A DNA stretch of 5,710 nt from SIG710 sp045604985 (GTDB lineage Bacteria > Bacillota > Clostridia > Oscillospirales > CAG-272). This document shows, piece after piece, positions 1 through 5,710 of this stretch; positions within the stretch are counted from its first letter, which is position 1; each line of letters starts with the position of its first letter. Location: positions 1 to 5,710 of the forward strand of contig JAZUPD010000051.1 in the NCBI GenBank assembly GCA_045604985.1. The letters are read 5' to 3'. A program made the translations under genes and the position numbers. The notes beneath the pieces are model-generated. The model did not search any database. It was not told the origin of the DNA and saw only the letters and a list, made by a program, of their open reading frames with translations.

Positions 1-55
1 ACCGCTTGGCCCCCGACTTTCATCACTTTTAATACCCAAATCAGTTAATTTTTTT

Positions 56-62
56 GAAAGGA
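56..62 (+). promoter_or_regulatory. Ribosome binding site of gdhA (decides the start codon)
   Basis: GAAAGGA lies nine bases before the ATG at 72, a normal Shine-Dalgarno spacing. The reading frame stays open up to a TTG at 54, but that codon overlaps this site and has no site of its own upstream. The six extra residues it would add (MKGYTI) are therefore translated Shine-Dalgarno sequence, not protein. Start at 72 is preferred. Confidence 0.85.
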
Positions 63-71
63 TATACTATA

Positions 72-1427
72 ATGGATTTTAAGAATCAGTATCTTGCGAA
101 AGTTTATGCGGACACGCAGAAGCGTGATCCCGACCAGCCCGAATTTCTTCAGGCGGTAAAGGAGGTTCTTGAGTCTCTTGAGGTTGTGCTTGAGAAGAAC
201 CCTGACATCGAAAAGACGGGCATAATAGAAAGAATGGTCGAGCCTGAGAGAATGATAACATTCAGAGTTTCTTGGGTTGACGATAACGGAAATGTTCAAG
301 TAAACCGCGGGTTCAGAGTTCAGTTCAACTCTGCTATCGGCCCTTATAAGGGAGGACTTCGCTTCCATCCCTCTGTAAATGCTTCTATTATGAAGTTTCT
401 CGGATTTGAGCAGACATTCAAGAACAGTCTTACAGGTCTTCCCATGGGAGGCGGTAAGGGCGGATCTGACTTTGACCCCAGGGGAAGAAGTGACGGTGAG
501 ATCATGCGCTTCTGCCAGAGCTTTATGACAGAGCTTGCAAAGCACATCGGTGCTGACACAGACGTTCCTGCAGGCGATATAGGCGTTGGCGCACGTGAGG
601 TTGGTTACCTCTTCGGTCAGTATAAGAGACTTCGCAATGAGTTCACAGGTGTTCTCACAGGTAAGGCTATACCCTCAGGCGGCTCTCTTATCCGTCCCGA
701 GGCAACAGGCTTTGGAGCTGTTTACTACGTATGCGAAATGCTCAAGTCATTCGGTGACGATATCAAGGGGAAGACCTTTGCTGTTTCCGGATTTGGTAAT
801 GTTGCTTGGGGTACTGTTAAGAAGGTTACGGAGCTTGGAGGTAAGGTCGTTACAATTTCAGGTCCCGATGGATACATATACGATGCAGACGGTGTTAACA
901 CCGATGAAAAGATTAACTTCATGCTCCAGATGAGAGCTTCCGGCAGAGATAAGGTTCAGGATTATGCTGATAAGTTCGGAGTTCCTTTCTTTGCAGGTAA
1001 GAGACCTTGGGAGCAGAAGGTCGACATCGTAATGCCTTGCGCAACTCAGAATGAGGTTGGCATTGACGATGCAAAGAACATCATTGCAAATGGTGTGAAG
1101 TACTATGTTGAGGTTGCCAATATGCCTACAACAGCAGAGGCTGTTGCATATCTTAAGGCAAACGGTGCAATTATTGCACCCTCCAAGGCTGTTAATGCAG
1201 GCGGCGTTGCAGTTTCCGGTCTCGAAATGAGCCAGAACTCTATGCGTTATAGCTGGACAGCAGAAGAGGTTGATGCGAAGCTTAAGCAGATCATGGCGAA
1301 CATCTTCAAGAACTCATATGAGGCGGCGAAGAAATACGGCATGGAAGGCGATCTTGTTGCAGGTGCAAATATCACAGGCTTTGAGAAGGTTTACGACGCA
1401 ATGAAGTGGCAGGGCGTTTGCTACTAA
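72..1427 (+). CDS. gdhA: Glutamate dehydrogenase, hexameric small type (NAD(P)-dependent)
   Basis: Catalyses the reversible conversion of 2-oxoglutarate, ammonium and NAD(P)H to L-glutamate in the cytoplasm. The 451-residue product matches the usual length (about 450) of hexameric bacterial GDHs such as those of E. coli and Clostridium symbiosum. Visible in order: the N-terminal substrate domain with PYKGGLRFHP (K93), GFEQTFKNS (K117), the catalytic GGGKGG (K129) and PAGDIGVG (D169); the Rossmann dinucleotide domain with SGFGNVAWG at 239-247; then PCATQNE at 322-328, and AVSGLEMSQNS with the expected substrate-contact serine at about 382. Nothing is truncated. After the second strand of the Rossmann fold the sequence reads SGPDGYIYD, which resembles the NAD-using clostridial enzyme more than E. 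coli GdhA, so the cofactor is left open. About 33 of 35 lysine codons are AAG, suggesting high expression. It appears monocistronic: a strong terminator follows and the promoter probably lies before the window. Family assignment is very secure; cofactor is inference. Confidence 0.97.
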   Translation: MDFKNQYLAKVYADTQKRDPDQPEFLQAVKEVLESLEVVLEKNPDIEKTGIIERMVEPERMITFRVSWVDDNGNVQVNRGFRVQFNSAIGPYKGGLRFHPSVNASIMKFLGFEQTFKNSLTGLPMGGGKGGSDFDPRGRSDGEIMRFCQSFMTELAKHIGADTDVPAGDIGVGAREVGYLFGQYKRLRNEFTGVLTGKAIPSGGSLIRPEATGFGAVYYVCEMLKSFGDDIKGKTFAVSGFGNVAWGTVKKVTELGGKVVTISGPDGYIYDADGVNTDEKINFMLQMRASGRDKVQDYADKFGVPFFAGKRPWEQKVDIVMPCATQNEVGIDDAKNIIANGVKYYVEVANMPTTAEAVAYLKANGAIIAPSKAVNAGGVAVSGLEMSQNSMRYSWTAEEVDAKLKQIMANIFKNSYEAAKKYGMEGDLVAGANITGFEKVYDAMKWQGVCY

Positions 1428-1438
1428 TATTAAAATGT

Positions 1439-1467
1439 TTGGGGCTGAATTTCAGCCCCAATTTTTT
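1439..1467 (+). terminator. Rho-independent terminator of gdhA
   Basis: TTGGGGCTGA (1439-1448) pairs perfectly with TCAGCCCCAA (1452-1461) across a three-base loop, giving a 10-bp GC-rich stem. Six Ts follow at 1462-1467. It begins 11 bases after the gdhA stop codon and 10 bases separate its T tract from the ligA -35 box, so it isolates the two transcripts. Confidence 0.94.
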
Positions 1468-1477
1468 GTATAAAATC

Positions 1478-1505
1478 TTGACTTTTTTCTGAAAAATGGT
1501 ACAAT
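1478..1505 (+). promoter_or_regulatory. Sigma-A-type promoter for ligA-rsmI
   Basis: TTGACT (1478-1483) is one base off the -35 consensus, followed by a 16-base spacer and TACAAT (1500-1505) as -10. TGG directly before the -10 gives a TGn extended -10. Transcription would start near 1511-1513, leaving a leader of about 25 bases before the ligA ATG. An overlapping TATAAT at 1507-1512 matches the -10 consensus perfectly but would be 23 bases from the -35 box, too far for normal use with it. No operator or riboswitch is visible in the short leader. Confidence 0.8.
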
Positions 1506-1536
1506 ATATAATAGAGTAATTTTTTGGAGATCGCAA

Positions 1537-3522
1537 ATGAAAGAAAAGATACTTGAAAAAATAAAAGAGCTTCGTGAGAAGCTTCTTTACCACTCAAAGC
1601 TATATTATGTTTATGATTCGCCGAAAATTTCAGATTATGAATATGACATGATGTTTGCAGAGCTTAAAAAGCTTGAAGAGGAAAATCCAGAGTTTTTTGA
1701 TCCCGATTCGCCAACACAAAGAGTAGGAGGCAAAGCACTTGATAAATTTGAAAAGGTCAATCACACCGTTCAGATGAATTCTCTTACAGATGTTTTCTCC
1801 TTTGACGAGCTTCGTGATTTTCTTATGAGAATGGAGGAAATAACCCCCTCTCTTATTTATTCGGTAGAGCCGAAAATCGACGGTCTTTCTGTTGCATTGA
1901 CATACAAAAACGGCGTATTTATATGCGGAGCAACACGGGGGGACGGACTTGTTGGTGAAGATGTTACGCAAAATATAAAAACAATTTTCAATGTCCCAAT
2001 GAAGCTGGCAGAAAATATTCCTTATCTTTGTGTAAGAGGTGAGGTATATATGCCGAGAGAAAATTTTGAGAGGGTAAACTCCAAAAGAGCAGCAATGGGA
2101 CAGCCGCTTTTTGCAAACCCCAGAAATGCGGCGGCGGGTTCTCTCCGTCAGCTTGATCCGAGCATTGTGGCATCCCGCGGACTTGATATTTTTATATTCA
2201 ACTTCCAAGAAGGCGATCTCAATATGGATTCTCATACAGCAACACTTGATAAGCTGAATGATCTTGGTTTTAAGACCATTATGAACCGCCTGAAAACCTC
2301 AAACCATGATGAGATCATCTCGCATATCAAAAAAATCGGAGAAATGCGTGAGAACCTTCCATATGATATTGACGGAGTGGTTATTAAAGTGGATTCTGTT
2401 GCCGAAAGACGAAAAATAGGAGAGGGAACAAGTACTCCAAAGTGGGCGGTTGCATATAAATTTCCGCCCGAGCAGAAAAAGACCAAGCTTCTTGCGGTCG
2501 ATATTGCTGTTGGAAGAACAGGCGTTCTTACTCCCACGGCGGTTCTTGAGCCTGTTCGTCTTGCTGGTACCACCGTTTCTCGAGCAACGCTTCATAATCT
2601 TGAATTTATCCGTGAAAAAGGTATAATGATAGGCGATAAGGTGACGGTGCAGAAGGCAGGAGATATAATCCCCGAGATCGTCTGTGCATATCCTGCAGAG
2701 AGAGACGGCAGCGAGGTCGAATTCAATATGCCAAGCCATTGTCCGTCCTGCGGAGAGCCTGTTTTTTACGATAAGGATGAGGGGGCGGCTACACGCTGTA
2801 CAAACAGCCTTTGTCCCACTCAACTTGCAAGAGGAATAGAGCATTTTGCTTCAAAGGACGCAATGAACATAGACGGTCTGGGACCGCAGATAGTCGAGCT
2901 TCTTCTTGCGAATAAGTTAATAAGCGATTCTGCGGACCTCTACTCGCTTACCGAGGAACAAATCAGCGGTCTTGACCGAATGGGTAAAAAATCTGCGGAG
3001 AACCTGATAAATGCAATTGAAAATTCCAAAAATGCAGGTCTTGAAAGACTGATATTTGCTCTTGGCATAAGAAATATAGGAGAGGTTGCGGCGACTTCTC
3101 TTGCCAAAAAATACGGTTCTCTTGAAAAATGCTTTGAAGCTACGGTAGATGAGATCTGTGAGATCGAGGATTTTGGAATGATCACCGCAGAATGTGTTGT
3201 AGATTATTTTTCACATCCTCAAAACAGGGTTCTTTGCCAAAGACTTATTGATGCTGGACTGAAAACCGAGGCAGTGAGAAAACAGGTTAAGGATAATTTC
3301 AACGGTATGACCTTTGTTCTTACCGGAACACTTCCCACAATGACGCGACATGAGGCTTCCGAGCTTATAAAGGAGCGGGGAGGCAAGGTCAGCGGCTCGG
3401 TTTCGAAGAAGACAACATTTGTTCTTGCGGGCGAAGAAGCGGGTTCAAAGCTTACTAAGGCAAAGGAACTCAATATCCGGATAATAAGTGAAGAAGAATT
3501 TCTGAAAATGCTTGACAAATAA
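1537..3522 (+). CDS. ligA: NAD-dependent DNA ligase LigA
   Basis: Seals nicks in duplex DNA during replication and repair, using NAD+ to adenylate its active-site lysine. The 661-residue product has the full bacterial LigA architecture. Domain Ia (about 1-65) carries the NMN-binding pattern YYVYDSPKISDYEYD. The nucleotidyltransferase domain holds EPKIDG with catalytic K113, ATRGDG (R134), RGEVYM (E170), DIDGVVIK (K284) and WAVAYKFP (K308). An OB domain follows, including VGRTGVLTPTA at 325-335. A four-cysteine zinc site is formed by C402, C405, C421 and C426. Helix-hairpin-helix repeats span about 440-560 (IDGLGP, LDRMGKKSAENL, ALGIRNIGE). A C-terminal BRCT domain covers about 587-661 (MTFVLTGTLP, ERGGKVSGSVSKKT). 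The ATG start has GGAG at 1526-1529, seven bases upstream. Length and every catalytic motif are normal; no frameshift. Probably essential and co-transcribed with rsmI from the promoter just upstream. Confidence 0.98.
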   Translation: MKEKILEKIKELREKLLYHSKLYYVYDSPKISDYEYDMMFAELKKLEEENPEFFDPDSPTQRVGGKALDKFEKVNHTVQMNSLTDVFSFDELRDFLMRMEEITPSLIYSVEPKIDGLSVALTYKNGVFICGATRGDGLVGEDVTQNIKTIFNVPMKLAENIPYLCVRGEVYMPRENFERVNSKRAAMGQPLFANPRNAAAGSLRQLDPSIVASRGLDIFIFNFQEGDLNMDSHTATLDKLNDLGFKTIMNRLKTSNHDEIISHIKKIGEMRENLPYDIDGVVIKVDSVAERRKIGEGTSTPKWAVAYKFPPEQKKTKLLAVDIAVGRTGVLTPTAVLEPVRLAGTTVSRATLHNLEFIREKGIMIGDKVTVQKAGDIIPEIVCAYPAERDGSEVEFNMPSHCPSCGEPVFYDKDEGAATRCTNSLCPTQLARGIEHFASKDAMNIDGLGPQIVELLLANKLISDSADLYSLTEEQISGLDRMGKKSAENLINAIENSKNAGLERLIFALGIRNIGEVAATSLAKKYGSLEKCFEATVDEICEIEDFGMITAECVVDYFSHPQNRVLCQRLIDAGLKTEAVRKQVKDNFNGMTFVLTGTLPTMTRHEASELIKERGGKVSGSVSKKTTFVLAGEEAGSKLTKAKELNIRIISEEEFLKMLDK

Positions 3523-3536
3523 GGATTTTTGATTTT

Positions 3537-4406
3537 ATGACAGATTTTAAAGAAAAAAACAGGGTTGAGGGTGGCAAGCTATATCTTGTTGCAACCCCTA
3601 TCGGCAATCTTTCCGATATATCCGAAAGGGCTTTGAAGGTGCTTTCAAACGTGGATTTTATTGCCGCAGAGGATACTAGAAATTCGGTGCGACTGCTTAC
3701 TCATTTCGGCATCAAAAAAACTCTTATGGCGTATCACGAGCATAACAGGAGGGAAAAGGGAGAGGAAATATGCGAACGCTTGCTTTGCGGCGAGTCGTGT
3801 GCACTGATAACAGATGCGGGAACACCTGCCATCAGCGATCCCGGTGAGGATCTTGTGAGACTTTGCGCTGAAAAAAATATACCCGTCACCTCGCTTCCCG
3901 GTTGTTGTGCCGCAATCACGGCACTCACGCTTTCCGCGCTTTCCACAGGCAGATTTACTTTTGAGGGATTCCTTTCTGCACAAAAAAAAGAGAGACGTGA
4001 AAGGCTCGTGGAGCTTTCGGATGAAATGAGAACTATGATATTTCATGAAGCACCGCATAAGCTGAAGGCGACACTTTGCGATATGGCAGAAATTTTCGGT
4101 AAAGAGCGAAAGATTTCTCTTTGCCGTGAACTTACAAAGCTCAACGAAGACATTATGCGCACAACGCTTGGAGACGCACTTGATTTTTACAGCAAAAACG
4201 AGCCGAGAGGTGAATATGTTCTTGTAGTTGAGGGCGGCGAAGTAAAGAAAACAGAGTGCTTCTGGGATAATATGTCAATTTTTGACCATGTTGAATACTA
4301 TATTGATACGGGTCTTGACAGAATGGATGCTATAAAGAGGACTGCAAAGGACAGAGGTGTCAGTAAAAATTCGGTATATATGGAATATGTAACAAAAGGA
4401 AGCTGA
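3537..4406 (+). CDS. rsmI: 16S rRNA (cytidine-1402 2'-O)-methyltransferase RsmI
   Basis: Uses S-adenosylmethionine to methylate the ribose 2'-OH of C1402 (E. coli numbering) in the 16S rRNA decoding centre, acting on the small ribosomal subunit. The 289-residue length is typical. Hallmarks of the tetrapyrrole-methylase-fold family appear in order: YLVATPIGNLSDIS (16-29), AAEDTR (43-48), ITDAGTPAISDPG (91-103), a PG-rich loop PGCCAAITAL (121-130), FEGFLSAQKKERRERL (142-157), FHEAPHKL (169-176), RELTKLNED (197-205) and RGEYVLVVEG (224-233). The C-terminal 40 residues form the small helical RsmI extension (MDAIKRTAKDRGVSKNSVY). The loop at 121 reads PGCCA where PGPSA is common; this is probably tolerated variation. 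The ATG has AAGGA at 3521-3525, which overlaps the ligA stop codon, with an 11-base spacing. The 14-base gap and lack of any terminator or promoter imply one transcript with ligA. Confidence 0.96.
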   Translation: MTDFKEKNRVEGGKLYLVATPIGNLSDISERALKVLSNVDFIAAEDTRNSVRLLTHFGIKKTLMAYHEHNRREKGEEICERLLCGESCALITDAGTPAISDPGEDLVRLCAEKNIPVTSLPGCCAAITALTLSALSTGRFTFEGFLSAQKKERRERLVELSDEMRTMIFHEAPHKLKATLCDMAEIFGKERKISLCRELTKLNEDIMRTTLGDALDFYSKNEPRGEYVLVVEGGEVKKTECFWDNMSIFDHVEYYIDTGLDRMDAIKRTAKDRGVSKNSVYMEYVTKGS

Positions 4407-4437
4407 TATAATTGCCAAAAAACTATAAAATTAACTA

Positions 4438-4466
4438 TTGATTTTTTATTCGATAAATGGTATAAT
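4438..4466 (+). promoter_or_regulatory. Sigma-A-type promoter for asd
   Basis: TTGATT (4438-4443), a 17-base spacer, then a perfect TATAAT (4461-4466) preceded by TGG (4458-4460), a TGn extended -10. Transcription would begin near 4472-4474, giving a leader of about 24 bases, too short for a riboswitch or attenuator. No intrinsic terminator separates rsmI from asd, so readthrough from the upstream operon may add to expression. Confidence 0.85.
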
Positions 4467-4484
4467 AATTCATATTTATAAGAA

Positions 4485-4490
4485 GAGGTG
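4485..4490 (+). promoter_or_regulatory. Ribosome binding site of asd (decides the start codon)
   Basis: GAGGTG sits six bases before the ATG at 4497. The frame also has a GTG at 4488, but that codon is inside this Shine-Dalgarno site and so would lack one of its own. Starting at 4497 gives MSKLRAGVIGATG, the normal short N-terminus before the nucleotide-binding glycine loop. Confidence 0.87.
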
Positions 4491-4496
4491 TTTATC

Positions 4497-5573
4497 ATGA
4501 GTAAACTTAGAGCCGGAGTTATTGGCGCAACAGGTATGGTAGGACAGAGATTTTTAACACTGCTTGAAAATCATCCCTATTTTGAGGTTACTGCACTTGC
4601 TGCATCAGAAAGAAGCTCCGGAAAGCCGTATTGTGAGGCAGTTGAGGGCAGATGGAAGATGAAGACTCCCATTCCCGAAGTATATAAGAATATGCCCGTT
4701 ATGAACGCAGCAAAGATCGACGAGGTCGCAAAGCTTGTTGACTTCGTTTTCTGTGCGGTTGATATGAAAAAGGACGAGGTCATGGCACTTGAGGAAGCAT
4801 ATGCAAAGGCTGAGATCCCCGTTGTTTCCAATAACTCCGCAAATCGTAAGATGCCCGATGTTCCAATGCTTATGCCCGAGGTGAACGACGCTCACCTTGC
4901 GGTTATAGAAGAACAAAAAAAGAGACTTGGCACGAAGAAAGGCTTTATTGCAGTTAAGCCTAATTGCTCTATCCAGAGCTATGTTCCAATGCTTACCCCG
5001 CTTCGTAAGTTTGGTATCAAGGAAGTTGTTGTAACTACATATCAAGCAATTTCGGGTGCAGGTAAGACCTTCAATGAGTGGCCCGAAATGATAGATAATG
5101 TTATCCCATTCATCGGTGGCGAGGAAGAGAAGAGCGAAAAAGAGCCACTGAAGATCTGGGGTAAGGTCGTTGATGGTAAGGTTGTTGACGATGTGGACAC
5201 AGTTATCACATCCCAGTGCATCCGTGTTCCCGTAACAGACGGTCATACAGCAGCTGTATTTGTAAAATTTGAGAATAAGCCCACAAAGGAAGAGATTCTT
5301 CAGTGCTGGAGAGATTTTTCAGGAAAACCTCAGGAGCTTAAGCTACCTCATGCGCCTGAGCAATTCATCACATATTTTGAGGAGGATAACCGTCCTCAAG
5401 CGGCACTCGACCGTGATATTTACGGTGGTATGGGTGTTACGGCCGGCAGACTTCGCGAGGATACGGTTTATGATTATAAGTTTGTTGGACTTTCTCATAA
5501 CACTCTCCGCGGTGCGGCAGGCGGAAGCGTCCTCAATGCAGAACTTCTCTATAGGCTTGGCTATCTCGGATGA
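4497..5573 (+). CDS. asd: Aspartate-semialdehyde dehydrogenase, archaeal/fungal-like subfamily
   Basis: Reduces L-4-aspartyl phosphate with NADPH to L-aspartate 4-semialdehyde, the branch point to lysine/diaminopimelate, threonine and methionine; cytoplasmic. The 358-residue product opens with a Rossmann fold whose nucleotide loop is VIGATGMVGQRF (8-19). SNNSANRKMPDVPMLMPEVN (111-130) follows. The catalytic cysteine is C157 in VKPNCSIQ, and the general-base histidine is H250 in RVPVTDGHTA. TTYQAISGAGK (180-190) and the segment IPFIGGEEEKSEKEPLKI (203-220) are characteristic of the subfamily found in archaea, fungi and various anaerobic bacteria, unlike the E. coli or classic Bacillus forms. 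The C-terminus has GGMGVTAGRLRED (310-322) and LSHNTLRGAAGGSVLNAE (332-349). All catalytic residues are present and the length is normal. Lysines are mostly AAG, as in gdhA. It has its own promoter. No other lysine-pathway gene lies inside the window; none can be excluded beyond 5710. Confidence 0.96.
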   Translation: MSKLRAGVIGATGMVGQRFLTLLENHPYFEVTALAASERSSGKPYCEAVEGRWKMKTPIPEVYKNMPVMNAAKIDEVAKLVDFVFCAVDMKKDEVMALEEAYAKAEIPVVSNNSANRKMPDVPMLMPEVNDAHLAVIEEQKKRLGTKKGFIAVKPNCSIQSYVPMLTPLRKFGIKEVVVTTYQAISGAGKTFNEWPEMIDNVIPFIGGEEEKSEKEPLKIWGKVVDGKVVDDVDTVITSQCIRVPVTDGHTAAVFVKFENKPTKEEILQCWRDFSGKPQELKLPHAPEQFITYFEEDNRPQAALDRDIYGGMGVTAGRLREDTVYDYKFVGLSHNTLRGAAGGSVLNAELLYRLGYLG

Positions 5574-5710
5574 TTATAATTAAATAAATTGTCGAGTATT
5601 CGTAAACTATTACTAGAGACTTTATTTAAAAGAGCTTTTTCGACTATGTTGACTTTGACTATTGAGATTTGTGTAGAGCAAACAATTTTACTTTTTTATA
5701 AAAAATGGGG
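5574..5710. other. AT-rich non-coding tail after asd
   Basis: No plausible coding sequence, tRNA or complete terminator is visible. It holds GACTAT at 5642-5647 and 5657-5662 flanking GACTTT at 5651-5656, a weak distal pairing of GTCGA (5591-5595) with TCGAC (5640-5644), and a perfect but pure-AT palindrome TTTTTTATAAAAAA at 5692-5705. The window ends in AAAAAATGGGG, which could be the start of a terminator stem cut by the window edge. Function is not assigned. Confidence 0.4.

Noticed and set aside
7..33. Possible gdhA promoter, TTGGCC and TTTAAT
   Set aside because: Both boxes are poor and the 15-base spacing is short; the true promoter may lie before the window.
1..53. Tail of an upstream gene at the left edge
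   Set aside because: All three forward frames hit stops within a few dozen codons and none resembles a known protein end; 53 bases are too few to decide.
54..71. Upstream TTG start extending GdhA by six residues
   Set aside because: The codon overlaps the Shine-Dalgarno sequence itself and has none upstream; ATG at 72 has ideal spacing.
68..73. TATAAT hexamer at the gdhA start codon
   Set aside because: It overlaps the ATG and lies after a good ribosome site, so a promoter here would make a transcript lacking the start codon.
45..545. Minus-strand open frame of 166 codons opposite gdhA
   Set aside because: It lies antisense to a clear gdhA, has no family-like motifs, and is the mirror of a strongly codon-biased gene.
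1630..2235. Minus-strand open frame of 201 codons opposite ligA
   Set aside because: Antisense to the conserved ligase catalytic domain, low-complexity composition, no recognisable domain.
4488..4496. Upstream GTG start extending Asd by three residues
   Set aside because: The GTG is part of the GAGGTG ribosome site; ATG at 4497 is correctly spaced.
4605..5246. Minus-strand open frame of 213 codons opposite asd
   Set aside because: Antisense to conserved Asd motifs; its composition reflects the complementary codons and shows no domain.
5628..5640. AAAAGAGCTTTTT as an asd terminator
   Set aside because: The stem is at most five pairs, nearly all A-T, with a two-base loop, and would not form a stable hairpin.

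Overview
The window looks like an ordinary chromosomal segment of a low-to-moderate GC Gram-positive anaerobe, most likely a Clostridia/Oscillospiraceae-type Firmicute. This is inferred from purine-rich Shine-Dalgarno sites, AT-rich spacers, sigma-A-like promoters with TGn extended -10 boxes, a hexameric glutamate dehydrogenase with clostridial features, and an aspartate-semialdehyde dehydrogenase of the archaeal/fungal-like subfamily that also occurs in anaerobic bacteria. No phylogenetic search was possible, so the genus is not assigned.

Layout, all on the + strand: (1) a 71-base leader ending in a good ribosome binding site; (2) gdhA, glutamate dehydrogenase, 72-1427, closed by a strong intrinsic terminator at 1439-1467; (3) a promoter at 1478-1505 driving ligA (NAD-dependent DNA ligase, 1537-3522), followed after 14 bases by rsmI (16S rRNA 2'-O-methyltransferase, 3537-4406), probably one transcript; (4) a near-consensus promoter at 4438-4466 driving asd (aspartate-semialdehyde dehydrogenase, 4497-5573); (5) a 137-base AT-rich tail with no supported gene and no complete terminator inside the window. 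All four genes are complete and keep their key catalytic residues.

The genes form three transcription units rather than one system. GdhA and Asd both serve nitrogen and amino-acid metabolism: GdhA links ammonium and 2-oxoglutarate to glutamate, the amino donor for aspartate, and Asd carries aspartate into lysine/diaminopimelate, threonine and methionine synthesis. The two are not adjacent and have separate control signals. LigA (replication and repair) and RsmI (ribosome maturation) are housekeeping genes with no direct functional link. GdhA and Asd prefer AAG for lysine, while ligA mixes AAA and AAG, which fits higher expression of the two metabolic enzymes.

I found no CRISPR array, mobile element, RNA gene, toxin-antitoxin pair, defence gene or unexplained coding region. 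I do not believe this window contains a previously undescribed system. The findings below are small regulatory or family-level points.
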